From Nonomuraea antri (GTDB lineage: Bacteria > Actinomycetota > Actinomycetes > Streptosporangiales > Streptosporangiaceae): a stretch of 44,762 nt of DNA. This document shows, in pieces, positions 34,048 through 42,160 of this stretch. The translations under genes and the position numbers were made by a program. The stretch is from positions 1 through 44,762 of the forward strand of contig NZ_JABCPZ010000067.1 of the NCBI RefSeq assembly GCF_013283785.1, given 5' to 3'. Under the pieces are notes generated by a model, which had not been told where the DNA came from, ran no database searches, and saw only the letters and a program-made list of their open reading frames with translations. Every line of letters begins with the position of its first letter. Positions within the stretch are counted from its first letter, which is position 1.

Positions 34048-34067
34048 GGGGCCTTGCCGCAAGCCCC
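34048..34067. promoter_or_regulatory. rifamycin-associated element (RAE)
   Basis: The plus strand reads GGGGCCTTGCCGCAAGCCCC; its complement matches the inverted repeat I recall as the RAE found upstream of rifamycin-inducible genes in actinobacteria. It lies 98 bp upstream of the helR GTG, just downstream of a predicted promoter. The arms GGGGCTTGC and GCAAGGCCCC could also fold as an RNA hairpin at the 5' end of the message. Confidence 0.85.
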
Positions 34068-34074
34068 CCGGTGC

Positions 34075-34103
34075 GCTATACGTTGAGAGTGGAAAGGAGT
34101 GAA
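34075..34103 (-). promoter_or_regulatory. predicted helR promoter
   Basis: Minus strand: TTCACT, 17-base spacer, TATAGC, the spacing of a housekeeping sigma-factor promoter. The start point would fall at or next to the RAE. The spacer overlaps an imperfect inverted repeat (34091-34116, GGAAAGGAGT against ACTCCCCTTTCC). Confidence 0.6.
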
Positions 34104-34201
34104 TACTCCCCTTTCCGCCCCTTACTCAAGAGATGGTCACGCGCCGGTGAAGGTACCGGCAGGCGCGGCGGGTCCCGGCCAGGCACGGGAATGCCGCTTT
34201 C

Positions 34202-36004
34202 ATGGCTGACCTTCCCTTTCATGACAAGGCGGACTTCGACGCCGCGGACCGCGGCTTCATCGCCGCGCTCAGCCCCGCCGTGATCAGAGCCGACGACGGC
34301 CGGGTCGTCTGGGACAACGACTCCTACGCCTTCCTGGAACAGCAGTGCCCCGACACCGCCCATCCCAGCCTGTGGCGGCAGGGACAGCTCTGCGCCAAAC
34401 AGGGACTGTACGAGGTCACGGACGGCATCTACCAGATACGCGGCCTGGACCTGTCGAACATGACGCTGATCGAGGGCGAGCGCGGCGTCATCGTGGTCGA
34501 CCCGCTGCTGTCCACGGAATGCGCGGCCGCCGGGCTGACGCTCTACCGCGAGCAGCGCGGGGAACGTCCGGTCACCGGCGTGATCTACACCCACTCGCAC
34601 GCCGACCACTTCGGCGGCGTGCGCGGCGTCACCGACGGGGACGTGCCGATCCTGGCCCCGGCCGGGTTCATGAAACACGCGGTGTCGGAGAACGTCTACG
34701 CGGGCACCGCGATGACCAGGCGTTCCACCTACATGTACGGCCCGGGCCTGCCCCGCTCCCCCGAAGGCCAGATCGGCACCGGACTGGGCATGACCACGTC
34801 CGTCGGGACGATCTCCCTCATCCCGCCCACCCTCGACGTCACTCACACCGGGCAGGAGGAGACGATCGACGGGGTGCGCATCGTCTTCCAGCTCACCCCC
34901 GGCACCGAGGCGCCCGCCGAGATGAACTTCCTCGTCCCCGGCCGCCGGGCCCTGTGCATGGCCGAGAACGCCACCCACAACCTGCACAACCTGCTCACGC
35001 TGCGCGGCGCGCTGGTCCGCGACGCCAGGACCTGGTCGCGGTACATCACCGAGGCCATCGCCCTGTTCGGGCACGAGAGCGAGGTGGCCTTCGCCTCGCA
35101 CCACTGGCCCACCTGGGGCGCGGAGAAGATCGTCACGTTCCTGTCGCAGCAGCGCGACCTGTACGCCTACCTGCACGACCAGACGCTGCGGATGATGAAC
35201 AAGGGCATGACGGGCATCGAGATCGCCGAGGCCATCAGGATGCCGCCCGCGCTGGAGCAGGCCTGGCACACCCACGGCTACTACGGCTCGGTCAACCACA
35301 ACGTGAAGGCCATCTACCAGCGCTACCTGGGCTGGTTCGACGGCAACCCGGCCCACCTGTGGGAGCACCCGCCGGTCGAGCAGGCCCGCCGCTACGTCGA
35401 GTGCATGGGCGGCAGGGAAGGCGTCCTGGCCTACGCCCGCCGCTACATCGACGAGGGCGACCTGCGTTTCGCCGCCTCGCTGCTCAACCACGCCGTCTTC
35501 GCCGACGAGAACGACCGCGAGGCCCGCACGATGCTGGCCGACGTCTACACCCGGCTCGGCCACGGCTCGGAGAACGGCACCTGGCGCAACTTCTACCTGG
35601 TCGGGGCCAGGGAGCTGATGGGCGACACCGTCCCGGCCGACCTCGACACCACCTCGCCGGAGATGATCGAGGCGCTGACCGTGGACCAGCTCTTCGACTC
35701 CATCGCCATCCGCGTGGACGGGCCCAAGGCGTGGAACGAGAACTTCGCCATCGACTGGCACCTGACCGACCTGGACCAGCGTCATCGCACCGCGCTGTCC
35801 AACGGGGTGTTCGTCCAGCAGGCCGATCCGCGCGGGCAGGACGGGGCGGACCTGACGCTGACGCTCACCAAGCGGCAGCTCATCGGGCTGCTCACCGGCG
35901 AGCCGGCCGACGGCATCCAGCACCAGGGCGACATGAACGTCCTGGGCCGGCTGACCGCCGTGCTGGACAGCCCGGAGCCCGCGTTCCCGATCGTGACGCC
36001 GTAG
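34202..36004 (+). CDS. alkyl/aryl sulfatase (SdsA1/BDS1-like, MBL fold)
   Basis: A 600-aa alkyl sulfatase that releases sulfate from alkyl sulfate esters. The MBL core shows YTHSHADHFGGVRGV (HxHxDH), MAENATHNLHNLLTLRGA (metal-binding Glu/His segment), and ASHHWPTWG (last His). The dimerisation and C-terminal SCP2-like domains follow (HTHGYYGSVNHNVKAIYQRY; and LTLTKRQLIGLLTGEPADG). Known members are periplasmic or secreted, but no signal peptide is seen at ATG 34202, so it may act in the cytosol. It is convergent with the SulP transporter, which could handle the sulfate released. Confidence 0.95.
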   Translation: MADLPFHDKADFDAADRGFIAALSPAVIRADDGRVVWDNDSYAFLEQQCPDTAHPSLWRQGQLCAKQGLYEVTDGIYQIRGLDLSNMTLIEGERGVIVVDPLLSTECAAAGLTLYREQRGERPVTGVIYTHSHADHFGGVRGVTDGDVPILAPAGFMKHAVSENVYAGTAMTRRSTYMYGPGLPRSPEGQIGTGLGMTTSVGTISLIPPTLDVTHTGQEETIDGVRIVFQLTPGTEAPAEMNFLVPGRRALCMAENATHNLHNLLTLRGALVRDARTWSRYITEAIALFGHESEVAFASHHWPTWGAEKIVTFLSQQRDLYAYLHDQTLRMMNKGMTGIEIAEAIRMPPALEQAWHTHGYYGSVNHNVKAIYQRYLGWFDGNPAHLWEHPPVEQARRYVECMGGREGVLAYARRYIDEGDLRFAASLLNHAVFADENDREARTMLADVYTRLGHGSENGTWRNFYLVGARELMGDTVPADLDTTSPEMIEALTVDQLFDSIAIRVDGPKAWNENFAIDWHLTDLDQRHRTALSNGVFVQQADPRGQDGADLTLTLTKRQLIGLLTGEPADGIQHQGDMNVLGRLTAVLDSPEPAFPIVTP

Positions 36005-36009
36005 CGGGC

Positions 36010-37641
36010 TCAGCCGTCGTCCGCCGCCGTCCGGCTCGCCCGGTAGGCGGCGGCCGCGGCCTCGTTGGAGTCGTAGTGGGTCAGGTCGGTCAGCCCGTAG
36101 TGCGCGAGCAGCCGGCGCAGGCCGCCCGTCGCGCGCGACACGGCGAAGGTGACGCCGCGTTCGCGCAGCTTGTCGGCGCTCTCGCGGAGCGCCTCCGCTC
36201 CGGTGGTGTCGACGTCGCTGATGGCCCCGGCGTCCAGGACGATCCATCGCGCGCCCTGGTCGGCCAGCCGGGCCAGCTCGGTCTTGAACGTGCCCGCGTT
36301 GGCGAAGAAGAGCTGGCTCTCGAACCGGTAGACGGTCAGCGGGCCGGCGGTGTCGCCGCGCACGTACCGGCCGTGCTCGCCAGGGCGCAGTACGGCGGTG
36401 CTGGGACGGGCGGCCCGGCGTACGACGTCCACGGCCGACAGCAGGAACGCGATGACGACCGCGGTGAGCGAGCCCAGCACGGGCACGCCGAGCAGGCACA
36501 CCACCGCGATCCAGAACTCCGAGCGGCGCAGCCGCCACAGCTCGCCCAGCTTGCGCGCGTCGATGAGCCGCACGACGGCCACCGCGACGATGCCGGCCAG
36601 CGCCGCGTTGGGCAGGTAGGCCAGCACGCCGGAGAAGAAGGCGACCAGGACGGCCACCACCAGCGCGCAGACCGCGCTGGGCACCTGCGAGCGTGAGCCG
36701 GTGGCGTCCATGGCGGCGGTGCGCGAGGCGCTGGAGCCGACGGTCATCGACTGCGTGAACCCGGCGGCGAGGTTGGCCAGGCCGAAGGCGCGCAGTTCGG
36801 TGTCCGCGTCGAGCCGGTAGCCGCGCTGCTCGGCGTAACGGCGGGCGACGAGCAGCCCGTCGGCCAGGGTGACGGCGCAGATGGCGATGGCGCCGGGGAC
36901 GAGCGCCGCCCACTGGCCGAGCGTGATCGACGGCCAGTGCGGCACCGGCAGCCCCGACGGCACGTGGCCGAGCACCGACACGCCGTGCCGGTCGAGCCCG
37001 GCCCAGGCCACCGCCACGGTGGCGGCCACCAGCGCGACCAGCGGCCCGGGCAGCGCGGGCGCCAGCCTGCGCAGCACGACGATCACCAGCATGGTGGCCA
37101 CCCCGACGACCACGCTCCACGGATGCGCCTGCGGGATCTTGGTGATGATCTCCCACAGCTCGGGGAAGAACCGCTCGGCGGTGGTGTGGATGCCGAGGAT
37201 CTTCTTCACCTGGCTGGTGAGGATCTCCACGGCCAGGCCCGCGATGAAGCCGACCAGGACGGGCTCCGACAGGAAATCGGCCAGGAAACCCAGCTTGAAG
37301 GCGAAGAACAGCAGGAACACCACCGCGCAGACGAGCGCCTGGGCATAGGCCAGCTCGGCGTACTGCGGGCTGCCCGGCTTGGCCGCGATCGCGGTCAGCA
37401 GTGAGGCGATGAGCGCGGCGATGGGCGCGTCCGGGCTGGCCACGAGCTGGCGCGACGAGCAGAACAGCGCGAACACCAGCATCGGCACGATCGCCGAGTA
37501 CAGCCCGACGACCGGCGGCAGGCCGGCGATCTGCGCGTAGCCGATGTTGAGCGGAATGGCCAGGGCCGCCAGCGTCACCCCGGCCGTGATCTCCCTGGGC
37601 CACTTGAGCGGGCCGCGCAGGCCCGCGGCGAACCCCGTCAC
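36010..37641 (-). CDS. SulP-family anion (sulfate-type) transporter with STAS domain
   Basis: A 543-aa membrane transporter. The transmembrane part begins with LKWPREITAGVTLAALAIPL and has the SulP signature stretch IAGLPPVVGLYSAIVPMLVF and SSRQLVASPDAPIAALIAS. The cytoplasmic STAS domain is at about 420-540, with WIVLDAGAISDVDTTGAEAL, the phosphorylatable/ligand loop region of anti-sigma antagonist-like domains. Members move sulfate, bicarbonate or dicarboxylates. The neighbouring alkyl sulfatase makes sulfate plausible. The start is GTG 37641. It ends 5 bp from the sulfatase stop and is followed upstream by a small membrane gene on the same strand. Confidence 0.93.
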   Translation of the reverse strand: MTGFAAGLRGPLKWPREITAGVTLAALAIPLNIGYAQIAGLPPVVGLYSAIVPMLVFALFCSSRQLVASPDAPIAALIASLLTAIAAKPGSPQYAELAYAQALVCAVVFLLFFAFKLGFLADFLSEPVLVGFIAGLAVEILTSQVKKILGIHTTAERFFPELWEIITKIPQAHPWSVVVGVATMLVIVVLRRLAPALPGPLVALVAATVAVAWAGLDRHGVSVLGHVPSGLPVPHWPSITLGQWAALVPGAIAICAVTLADGLLVARRYAEQRGYRLDADTELRAFGLANLAAGFTQSMTVGSSASRTAAMDATGSRSQVPSAVCALVVAVLVAFFSGVLAYLPNAALAGIVAVAVVRLIDARKLGELWRLRRSEFWIAVVCLLGVPVLGSLTAVVIAFLLSAVDVVRRAARPSTAVLRPGEHGRYVRGDTAGPLTVYRFESQLFFANAGTFKTELARLADQGARWIVLDAGAISDVDTTGAEALRESADKLRERGVTFAVSRATGGLRRLLAHYGLTDLTHYDSNEAAAAAYRASRTAADDG

Positions 37642-37665
37642 GGCGACAGCCCGCCCCCGCGGGGC

Positions 37666-38073
37666 TCAGGCGCCCAGGTCGGCGGCCTCGCGGCCGTGCA
37701 CGATCAGCGCGTACAGGACCAGGACGTCCACCGCGATGACCGCCATCGACCACCACGGATTCACCGCGATCCAGGTGAGCTGGGTCATGGCGTTCAGCAT
37801 GACGAGCACCACGGCGACCACCCGCGCCCACATCTTCCCGACGCTCACCGCGAACCCGGCCACCAGGAGCAGCACGCCGAAGAGCATGTGCAGCCAGCCC
37901 CAGGTGGAGATGTCGAAGAACAGCAGCCGCGTCGGCATGCGCACGTAGACGTCGTCGTTGATGACCGCGTACAGGCCGGTGATGAGGTTGAAGACGCCGG
38001 CCATGATCATCAACATGCCGGCGAACCACACCCAGCCCACCCAGCCCGTCACGGGCCTGCTCTGATATGTCAT
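37666..38073 (-). CDS. four-helix small membrane protein (DUF7144-like)
   Basis: A 135-aa membrane protein from ATG 38073 with a GGGGGGAG ribosome site. Four helices are evident: VGWVWFAGMLMIMAGVFNLI, GWLHMLFGVLLLVAGFAVSV, ARVVAVVLVMLNAMTQLTWI and WWSMAVIAVDVLVLYALIVH. The pattern matches a common actinobacterial family of unknown function found as single small membrane proteins. It lies 24 bp ahead of the SulP gene, on the same strand, so the two may be co-transcribed. The N-terminal helix begins with the motif WVWFAG often seen in this family. Confidence 0.83.
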   Translation of the reverse strand: MTYQSRPVTGWVGWVWFAGMLMIMAGVFNLITGLYAVINDDVYVRMPTRLLFFDISTWGWLHMLFGVLLLVAGFAVSVGKMWARVVAVVLVMLNAMTQLTWIAVNPWWSMAVIAVDVLVLYALIVHGREAADLGA

Positions 38074-38324
38074 GACTCCCCCCGAAGTCCGAGCCGCATC
38101 CACACAGCAGCTCTTACCTGGAGATTCCCCGACAATTGCCCAATTCACCCCGATCCGGGGACGACGTCGCCCACGCCCGCCTTTCCGTGCGATCATCACG
38201 GGCATGACGCTGATCAGAAAGGGCCATGCCGCGTAGGCGCCCTTCCGAGGTCCGCACCCGCGAGCCGGCGTGCGCGGCCCACCGAGGTTCGGTCCATCAC
38301 GTTCCCGGGCTCGGCCGTCGCCCG

Positions 38325-38645
38325 ATGGCCGCGGTGATCGCGCTCGAGCACACCCGGATGCGGCCGGGCGCGGTGTCCTCGGCCCTGATCGCCTGGCAGA
38401 ACGCGGCGCTCACCGGCACCGCCGACCGGGCCCGCCATCTGTGCATGTGCGACGAATGCACCGGCCACGCGCCGCGGTGGCGGCTGCAGCAGGCGCCCAC
38501 CTGGTTACCCCCGTGGGCCAGGCCGCACCTGTACGGCCTGGTCCTCCCCGTCGACCGGTCCTACCTGCTGCGGACCGTGCCCTGCGGCCCCTGGTCACCC
38601 GAGTCCACCTGGGCCTGGTGGCAACGGCGATTCACGGGGACGTAG
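38325..38645 (+). CDS. Cys/Trp-rich small protein, unknown
   Basis: A 106-aa protein with strongly GC-rich third codon positions from ATG 38325. An in-frame ATG at 38226 would add 33 residues of atypical composition. The sequence contains HLCMCDECTGHAPRWRLQQA, whose C-x-C-x-x-C plus following His could bind zinc, then TWLPPWARPHLYGLVLPVDR and a Trp-rich end (WSPESTWAWWQRRFTG). There is no signal peptide. I do not recognise the family. The gene stands alone on the plus strand, next to the luciferase-domain gene, which is convergent with it. Confidence 0.6.
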   Translation: MAAVIALEHTRMRPGAVSSALIAWQNAALTGTADRARHLCMCDECTGHAPRWRLQQAPTWLPPWARPHLYGLVLPVDRSYLLRTVPCGPWSPESTWAWWQRRFTGT

Positions 38646-38691
38646 GCCAGCCCGTGCGCGCCCTGGGCGCCGTCGAGGTCGTGGAATCGGC

Positions 38692-39162
38692 TCACAGGGT
38701 ACGGCCGGTGGCGTACCGGTAGCAGGCCGCGATGACGCTCTTGACGACGTCGAACTCCTCGTCGGTACGCGGCCCGTAGAGCATCAGGACGTTGTTCTCC
38801 GGCGAGTACTTGGGATGCCGCTCGCCCCAGCCCTTGTCGAGGAGTTCCTGCTGGTCCTCCAGGGACAGGCAGAGGTGGAGGCTGCCGTCCGCGTGGATGT
38901 GGGCGAACTCGGCGGTGCGGCGGGGCGGCAGGAGCAGCGCGCCCTCGGGCGGCCGGATGTGCGGCGCCAGGAAGAACGCGATCGAGCTCGGCACCGAGAT
39001 CTCGCTCGGCCCGCGCTCGGTGACCGGCAGTTCGTCGCTCATCCAGCTCGTCAGTCGTTCGCGCAGCACGTCCGTGCTGTTCTGGCTGAGCTGGACGTGC
39101 GGCATGGTCAGTTGCGTGCGCGGCCGGTCACCGGCGCGGACGGGCAGGCTCAGAGCAGACAC
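38692..39162 (-). CDS. luciferase-domain protein (DUF5519-like)
   Basis: A 156-aa protein starting at GTG 39162 after AAAAGGAGGGCGGC. The core matches what databases call the luciferase or DUF5519 domain: GPSEISVPSSIAFFLAPHIR, then FAHIHADGSLHLCLSLEDQQ, then GWGERHPKYSPENNVLMLYG and PRTDEEFDVVKSVIAACYRY. Despite the name it is not known to emit light; it forms a small alpha/beta domain of unclear role. The HIHADGSLH segment is the conserved part. The gene is divergent from the P450 across an AT-rich 122-bp region, and co-regulation with that pair is likely. Confidence 0.85.
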   Translation of the reverse strand: MSALSLPVRAGDRPRTQLTMPHVQLSQNSTDVLRERLTSWMSDELPVTERGPSEISVPSSIAFFLAPHIRPPEGALLLPPRRTAEFAHIHADGSLHLCLSLEDQQELLDKGWGERHPKYSPENNVLMLYGPRTDEEFDVVKSVIAACYRYATGRTL

Positions 39163-39187
39163 GCCGCCCTCCTTTTCGATTCGGATA

Positions 39188-39218
39188 ATTACTCAAAGTA
39201 ATGTATCGATACGTATCG
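39188..39218. promoter_or_regulatory. AT-rich divergent control region with three palindromes
   Basis: In the gap between the luciferase-domain and P450 genes, the AT-rich patch holds ATTACT-CAA-AGTAAT (39188-39202), GTATCGATAC (39203-39212, perfect) and CGATACGTATCG (39207-39218, perfect and overlapping the previous one). The surrounding genome is very GC-rich, so such a cluster is unusual. These look like operators for TetR/MarR-type repressors, but no regulator gene is adjacent. Confidence 0.6.
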
Positions 39219-39284
39219 TAACCGAAGGGCGCGACCGGGAGTCGAGCGCCACCACCGGCTCCCGGGGAGGAGGGCACGTTCCTG

Positions 39285-40544
39285 ATGGACGGCTCGTCAC
39301 CAGTGACATCAACGCACGATCCCGTCGTCATCGACGACCAGATGCGCGACGTGCACGGCCAGTGCCGCCGCCTGCGCGAGACCGGCGCGCTGACGCCGGT
39401 CGAGCTGCCGGGGCCGGTACGGGCGTGGGCGGTGACCCGCTACGAGACCCTGCAGACCGTGCTCGGCCACCCGGCGCTGTCCAAGGAGCTGCGCCACTGG
39501 TCGGCCTGGGCGCGCGGCGACGTGCCCGCGGACTGGCCGCTCAACAACATCGTCACCGCGCGCTCCATGGTCACCGCCGAAGGCCCCGACCACCAGCGGC
39601 TGCGCGGCCTGGTGAGCCGGGCCTTCACCCCGCGCCACATCGCGGACCTGCGGCCGCGCGTCCACCGGCTGGCCCACGAACTGCTCGATCAGCTCGCCGA
39701 CCACGCCCCCGGGCCGGTCGACCTGCGCAGGCAGTACGCCTACCCGCTGCCGAGGAACGTGGTCTGCGAGCTCGTCGGCATGCCGCGGGCCTGGCGCGCG
39801 GAACTCGGCAAGCTCGCCGAGTCGCTGGTCCGCATCACCGACGACCAGAGCTACGCCGACGCCAGGATGCACGACCTGCACGAGCTGTTCGGCGAGGTGA
39901 TCGCGCTGCGGCGGCGCGAACCCGGCGACGACCTGACCAGCGCGCTCATCGCGGTGAGCGACGAGGACGGCGACCGCCTGTCCGAGGCCGAGCTGCACGG
40001 CATGGTCATGACGCTGTTCGTCGCCGGGCACGAGACCACGATCAACCTCATCACCAACGCGATCCGGGCCCTGCTCACCCATCCGGGCCAGCTCGACCGC
40101 GCCCGCTCCGGCGAGGTGCCGTGGAGCGCGGTGGTCGAGGAGACCCTGCGCTGGGACTCGCCCGTCGCCTACTTCCCGATGCGATACGCGGTCGAGGACG
40201 TCGACATCGACGGCGTCCTGGTGCGGCAGGGCGAGGCCGTGCTGGCCTGCTACGCGGCGGTGGGACGCGACCCGGACCGGTACGGCGACCGGGCGGCGCG
40301 TTTCGAGCCGTCCGAGCCGCCCGCCACCCACCTGTCCTTCGGCCACGGCACGCACTTCTGCCTCGGCGCGTCGCTGGCCAGGCTGGAGGCCGAGGTGGCG
40401 CTGGAGGCGCTGTTCGAGCGGTATCCCGGCCTGACGCCGGCCGAGCCGGTGGACCGGCTGCGGCCGCTGGCCACCGTGCTGTCCAACAGCATCAGGTCCC
40501 TGCCCGTCACGATGACCCCACCCGCGGAGGGCACCGGCCGATGA
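39285..40544 (+). CDS. cytochrome P450 (bacterial class I)
   Basis: A 419-aa soluble cytochrome P450. The I-helix oxygen-activation motif is FVAGHETT (245-252), the K-helix ExxR is Glu286-Arg289 in EETLRW, and the haem ligand is Cys359 in SFGHGTHFCLGASLARLE. RWDSPVAYFPMRYAVEDVDI sits in the usual beta-region after ExxR. It would hydroxylate or epoxidise a small molecule using a ferredoxin and reductase not encoded here. Its stop overlaps the next start as ATGA. The pairing with an M29/NicX-like metalloenzyme suggests sequential steps on one substrate. Confidence 0.95.
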   Translation: MDGSSPVTSTHDPVVIDDQMRDVHGQCRRLRETGALTPVELPGPVRAWAVTRYETLQTVLGHPALSKELRHWSAWARGDVPADWPLNNIVTARSMVTAEGPDHQRLRGLVSRAFTPRHIADLRPRVHRLAHELLDQLADHAPGPVDLRRQYAYPLPRNVVCELVGMPRAWRAELGKLAESLVRITDDQSYADARMHDLHELFGEVIALRRREPGDDLTSALIAVSDEDGDRLSEAELHGMVMTLFVAGHETTINLITNAIRALLTHPGQLDRARSGEVPWSAVVEETLRWDSPVAYFPMRYAVEDVDIDGVLVRQGEAVLACYAAVGRDPDRYGDRAARFEPSEPPATHLSFGHGTHFCLGASLARLEAEVALEALFERYPGLTPAEPVDRLRPLATVLSNSIRSLPVTMTPPAEGTGR

Positions 40545-41809
40545 CCTTCAATCCGTACGCCTCGTCGCCGTTCAGCTACGTCTCGGCCCCGTCCGCGGCG
40601 CCGTACTCGATCGTGGAGCTGATGCCGGGCGCCCGCAACCTGATCCGCTACGCCGGGGTGGCGCCGGGCGAACGCCTGCTGCTGCTGGTCGAGCACACCG
40701 TCGACCCGGTCGTCGTGCAGGCCATCGCCGCGGCGGCGGCCTATCGCGACGCCGACGTGCACCTGCTGTCGGTGTCGCCGTTCAGCCCGGGCGGCTGGGA
40801 CCGCGACGCCTGCCACCGGATCGCGACGGCCGCCTTCCGCGAGGCCGACGTCGTGATCAGCAGCACCTGGTGGGGGGAGGTGCACACGGCGCCGCTGTTC
40901 TTCAGCCAGATCAGGGCGCAGGGCGTGCGTTTCGTCTCGCTGCACATGACGGCCACGGGCGGCGCGCTGATCACCGGCGCCCGCTTCCCGAACGACGTCT
41001 TCTACGAACTGCTGCGCCGGACGCTGCAGCGCATGTCGACCGCCGAGACGATCCGGGTGACCTCCGCCGGGGGCACCGACCTGACCTTCTCCGGGATGGT
41101 CTTCGACCCCGACCAGGGTCCGCCGCGGCCCGGCGAGTGGCGGCCCTTCCCCTACGGCGGCGTCAACTTCTGGCCCAAGAACACCGAGGGCGTGCTCGTC
41201 GTCGAGGACTGCACGGTCACCGGCGTCCCGGAGGAGCCGGTGCGCATCACGCTGGAGGGCAACCTGGTACGCGGGATCGAGGGTGGCGCGGCCGCGGAAC
41301 ACCTGCGCCGCTACGCGCCCGGCGGGTACTACATGCGTCACGCGCTGATGGGGCTCAACCCGAAGGTGCGCGTCGCCGGCGGCACCCAGTTCGAGCGGGA
41401 GAAGCACGCGGGCGCCTTCTACTGCGGCCTCGACGGCCTCACCGACGGCGCGCCCGTCACCTCCGGGCCCGGCTTCGCGCACTGCGACTGCCAGATCGAC
41501 CGGCCCACCGTCACGGTGGACGGCGAGCCGTTCGTCTCCGACGGCCGCCTGCTGCTGCTCGACGCGCCGGAGATCCGCGAGGTGGCGGCGCGGTTCGGGC
41601 CGCCGGAGGTGATACTCGACGACAACCCGGTGATGATCCTGCCGCCCCGCTACACCGGCGGCCGCGAGCCCGCCGACCGGGACGAGACCGGCGACGGGCA
41701 CGGGGCCGCCGACGGGCTTGAGCCCGCCGGCGAACGTCCTCCGGCGCCGGCGGGGCAGCCTTCTGATCCGGTGGCCGAAGCCGTCAGTACACCGAGCTCC
41801 GCACGCTGA
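40541..41809 (+). CDS. M29 aminopeptidase / NicX-like metalloenzyme
   Basis: A 422-aa protein coupled to the P450 by an ATGA overlap. It resembles the M29 aminopeptidase fold shared by 2,5-dihydroxypyridine dioxygenase NicX: ITLEGNLVRGIEGG, YYMRHALMGLNPKVRV, then REKHAGAFYCGLDG and GFAHCDCQIDRPTVTVDGEP. His in MRHALMG and HCD give an H-X46-H-x-D arrangement, near the H-X52-H-x-D ferrous-iron motif described for NicX. Thus a ring-cleaving iron dioxygenase is as likely as a peptidase. The last 60 residues (GREPADRDETGDGHGAADGL onward) are a Pro/Ala/Asp/Glu-rich disordered tail. It overlaps the convergent secreted-protein gene by 26 bp. Confidence 0.82.
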   Translation: MTFNPYASSPFSYVSAPSAAPYSIVELMPGARNLIRYAGVAPGERLLLLVEHTVDPVVVQAIAAAAAYRDADVHLLSVSPFSPGGWDRDACHRIATAAFREADVVISSTWWGEVHTAPLFFSQIRAQGVRFVSLHMTATGGALITGARFPNDVFYELLRRTLQRMSTAETIRVTSAGGTDLTFSGMVFDPDQGPPRPGEWRPFPYGGVNFWPKNTEGVLVVEDCTVTGVPEEPVRITLEGNLVRGIEGGAAAEHLRRYAPGGYYMRHALMGLNPKVRVAGGTQFEREKHAGAFYCGLDGLTDGAPVTSGPGFAHCDCQIDRPTVTVDGEPFVSDGRLLLLDAPEIREVAARFGPPEVILDDNPVMILPPRYTGGREPADRDETGDGHGAADGLEPAGERPPAPAGQPSDPVAEAVSTPSSAR

Positions 41810-42047
41810 AGCGGGACTCGGGCCGGACCTCGTTCAGCAGCTCCTGCGCCACCTCCGCGTCGGTCTGGCCGTCCAGGCAGTGCACCGAGGTGTCCTGGTG
41901 CTGGCCCATGTCGACGACCTTCACCGCGTCGTGGCACTCGACGGACGGGAGCGCCGCGACGGCGTGCACCGGGCCGGACAGCAGGACTCCGCCCAGGGCG
42001 CCGAAGGTGATCGCCGTTGCGGCGGCCAGTGCGATGCGCATGATCAT
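41784..42047 (-). CDS. small secreted protein, unknown
   Basis: An 87-aa protein with an N-terminal signal peptide (MIMRIALAAATAITFGALGG, cleaved probably after the VHAVA region). The mature part has two cysteines, CHDAVKVVDMGQHQDTSVHC, that could form a disulfide, and a DAEVAQELLNEVRPES helix. ATG 42047 or ATG 42041 could start, both after a GGAGGAG-type site. Mature length would be about 55 residues. The function is unknown. Its 3' end lies inside the tail of the NicX-like gene on the other strand. Confidence 0.65.
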   Translation of the reverse strand: MIMRIALAAATAITFGALGGVLLSGPVHAVAALPSVECHDAVKVVDMGQHQDTSVHCLDGQTDAEVAQELLNEVRPESRFSVRSSVY

Positions 42048-42160
42048 TCAACTCCTCCCCACCCCGCCCCCGCGAGGTGCAGATACGATCATGCACGGGC
42101 CGCCGGTGACAGCCGGGTGAGGCGCGCCGAAGGCCGCTGACCTGCACGGACACCTTGCGC

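Noticed and set aside
34091..34116. Imperfect inverted repeat as a terminator
   Set aside because: It has a two-base bulge and lies inside the helR promoter spacer and -35 region between divergent genes, where termination is not expected.
38792..40540. Long open frame that would extend the NicX-like gene about 580 codons upstream
   Set aside because: It runs in another frame across the P450 gene and antisense to the luciferase-domain gene. The P450 motifs and the ATGA overlap at 40541 define the true start.
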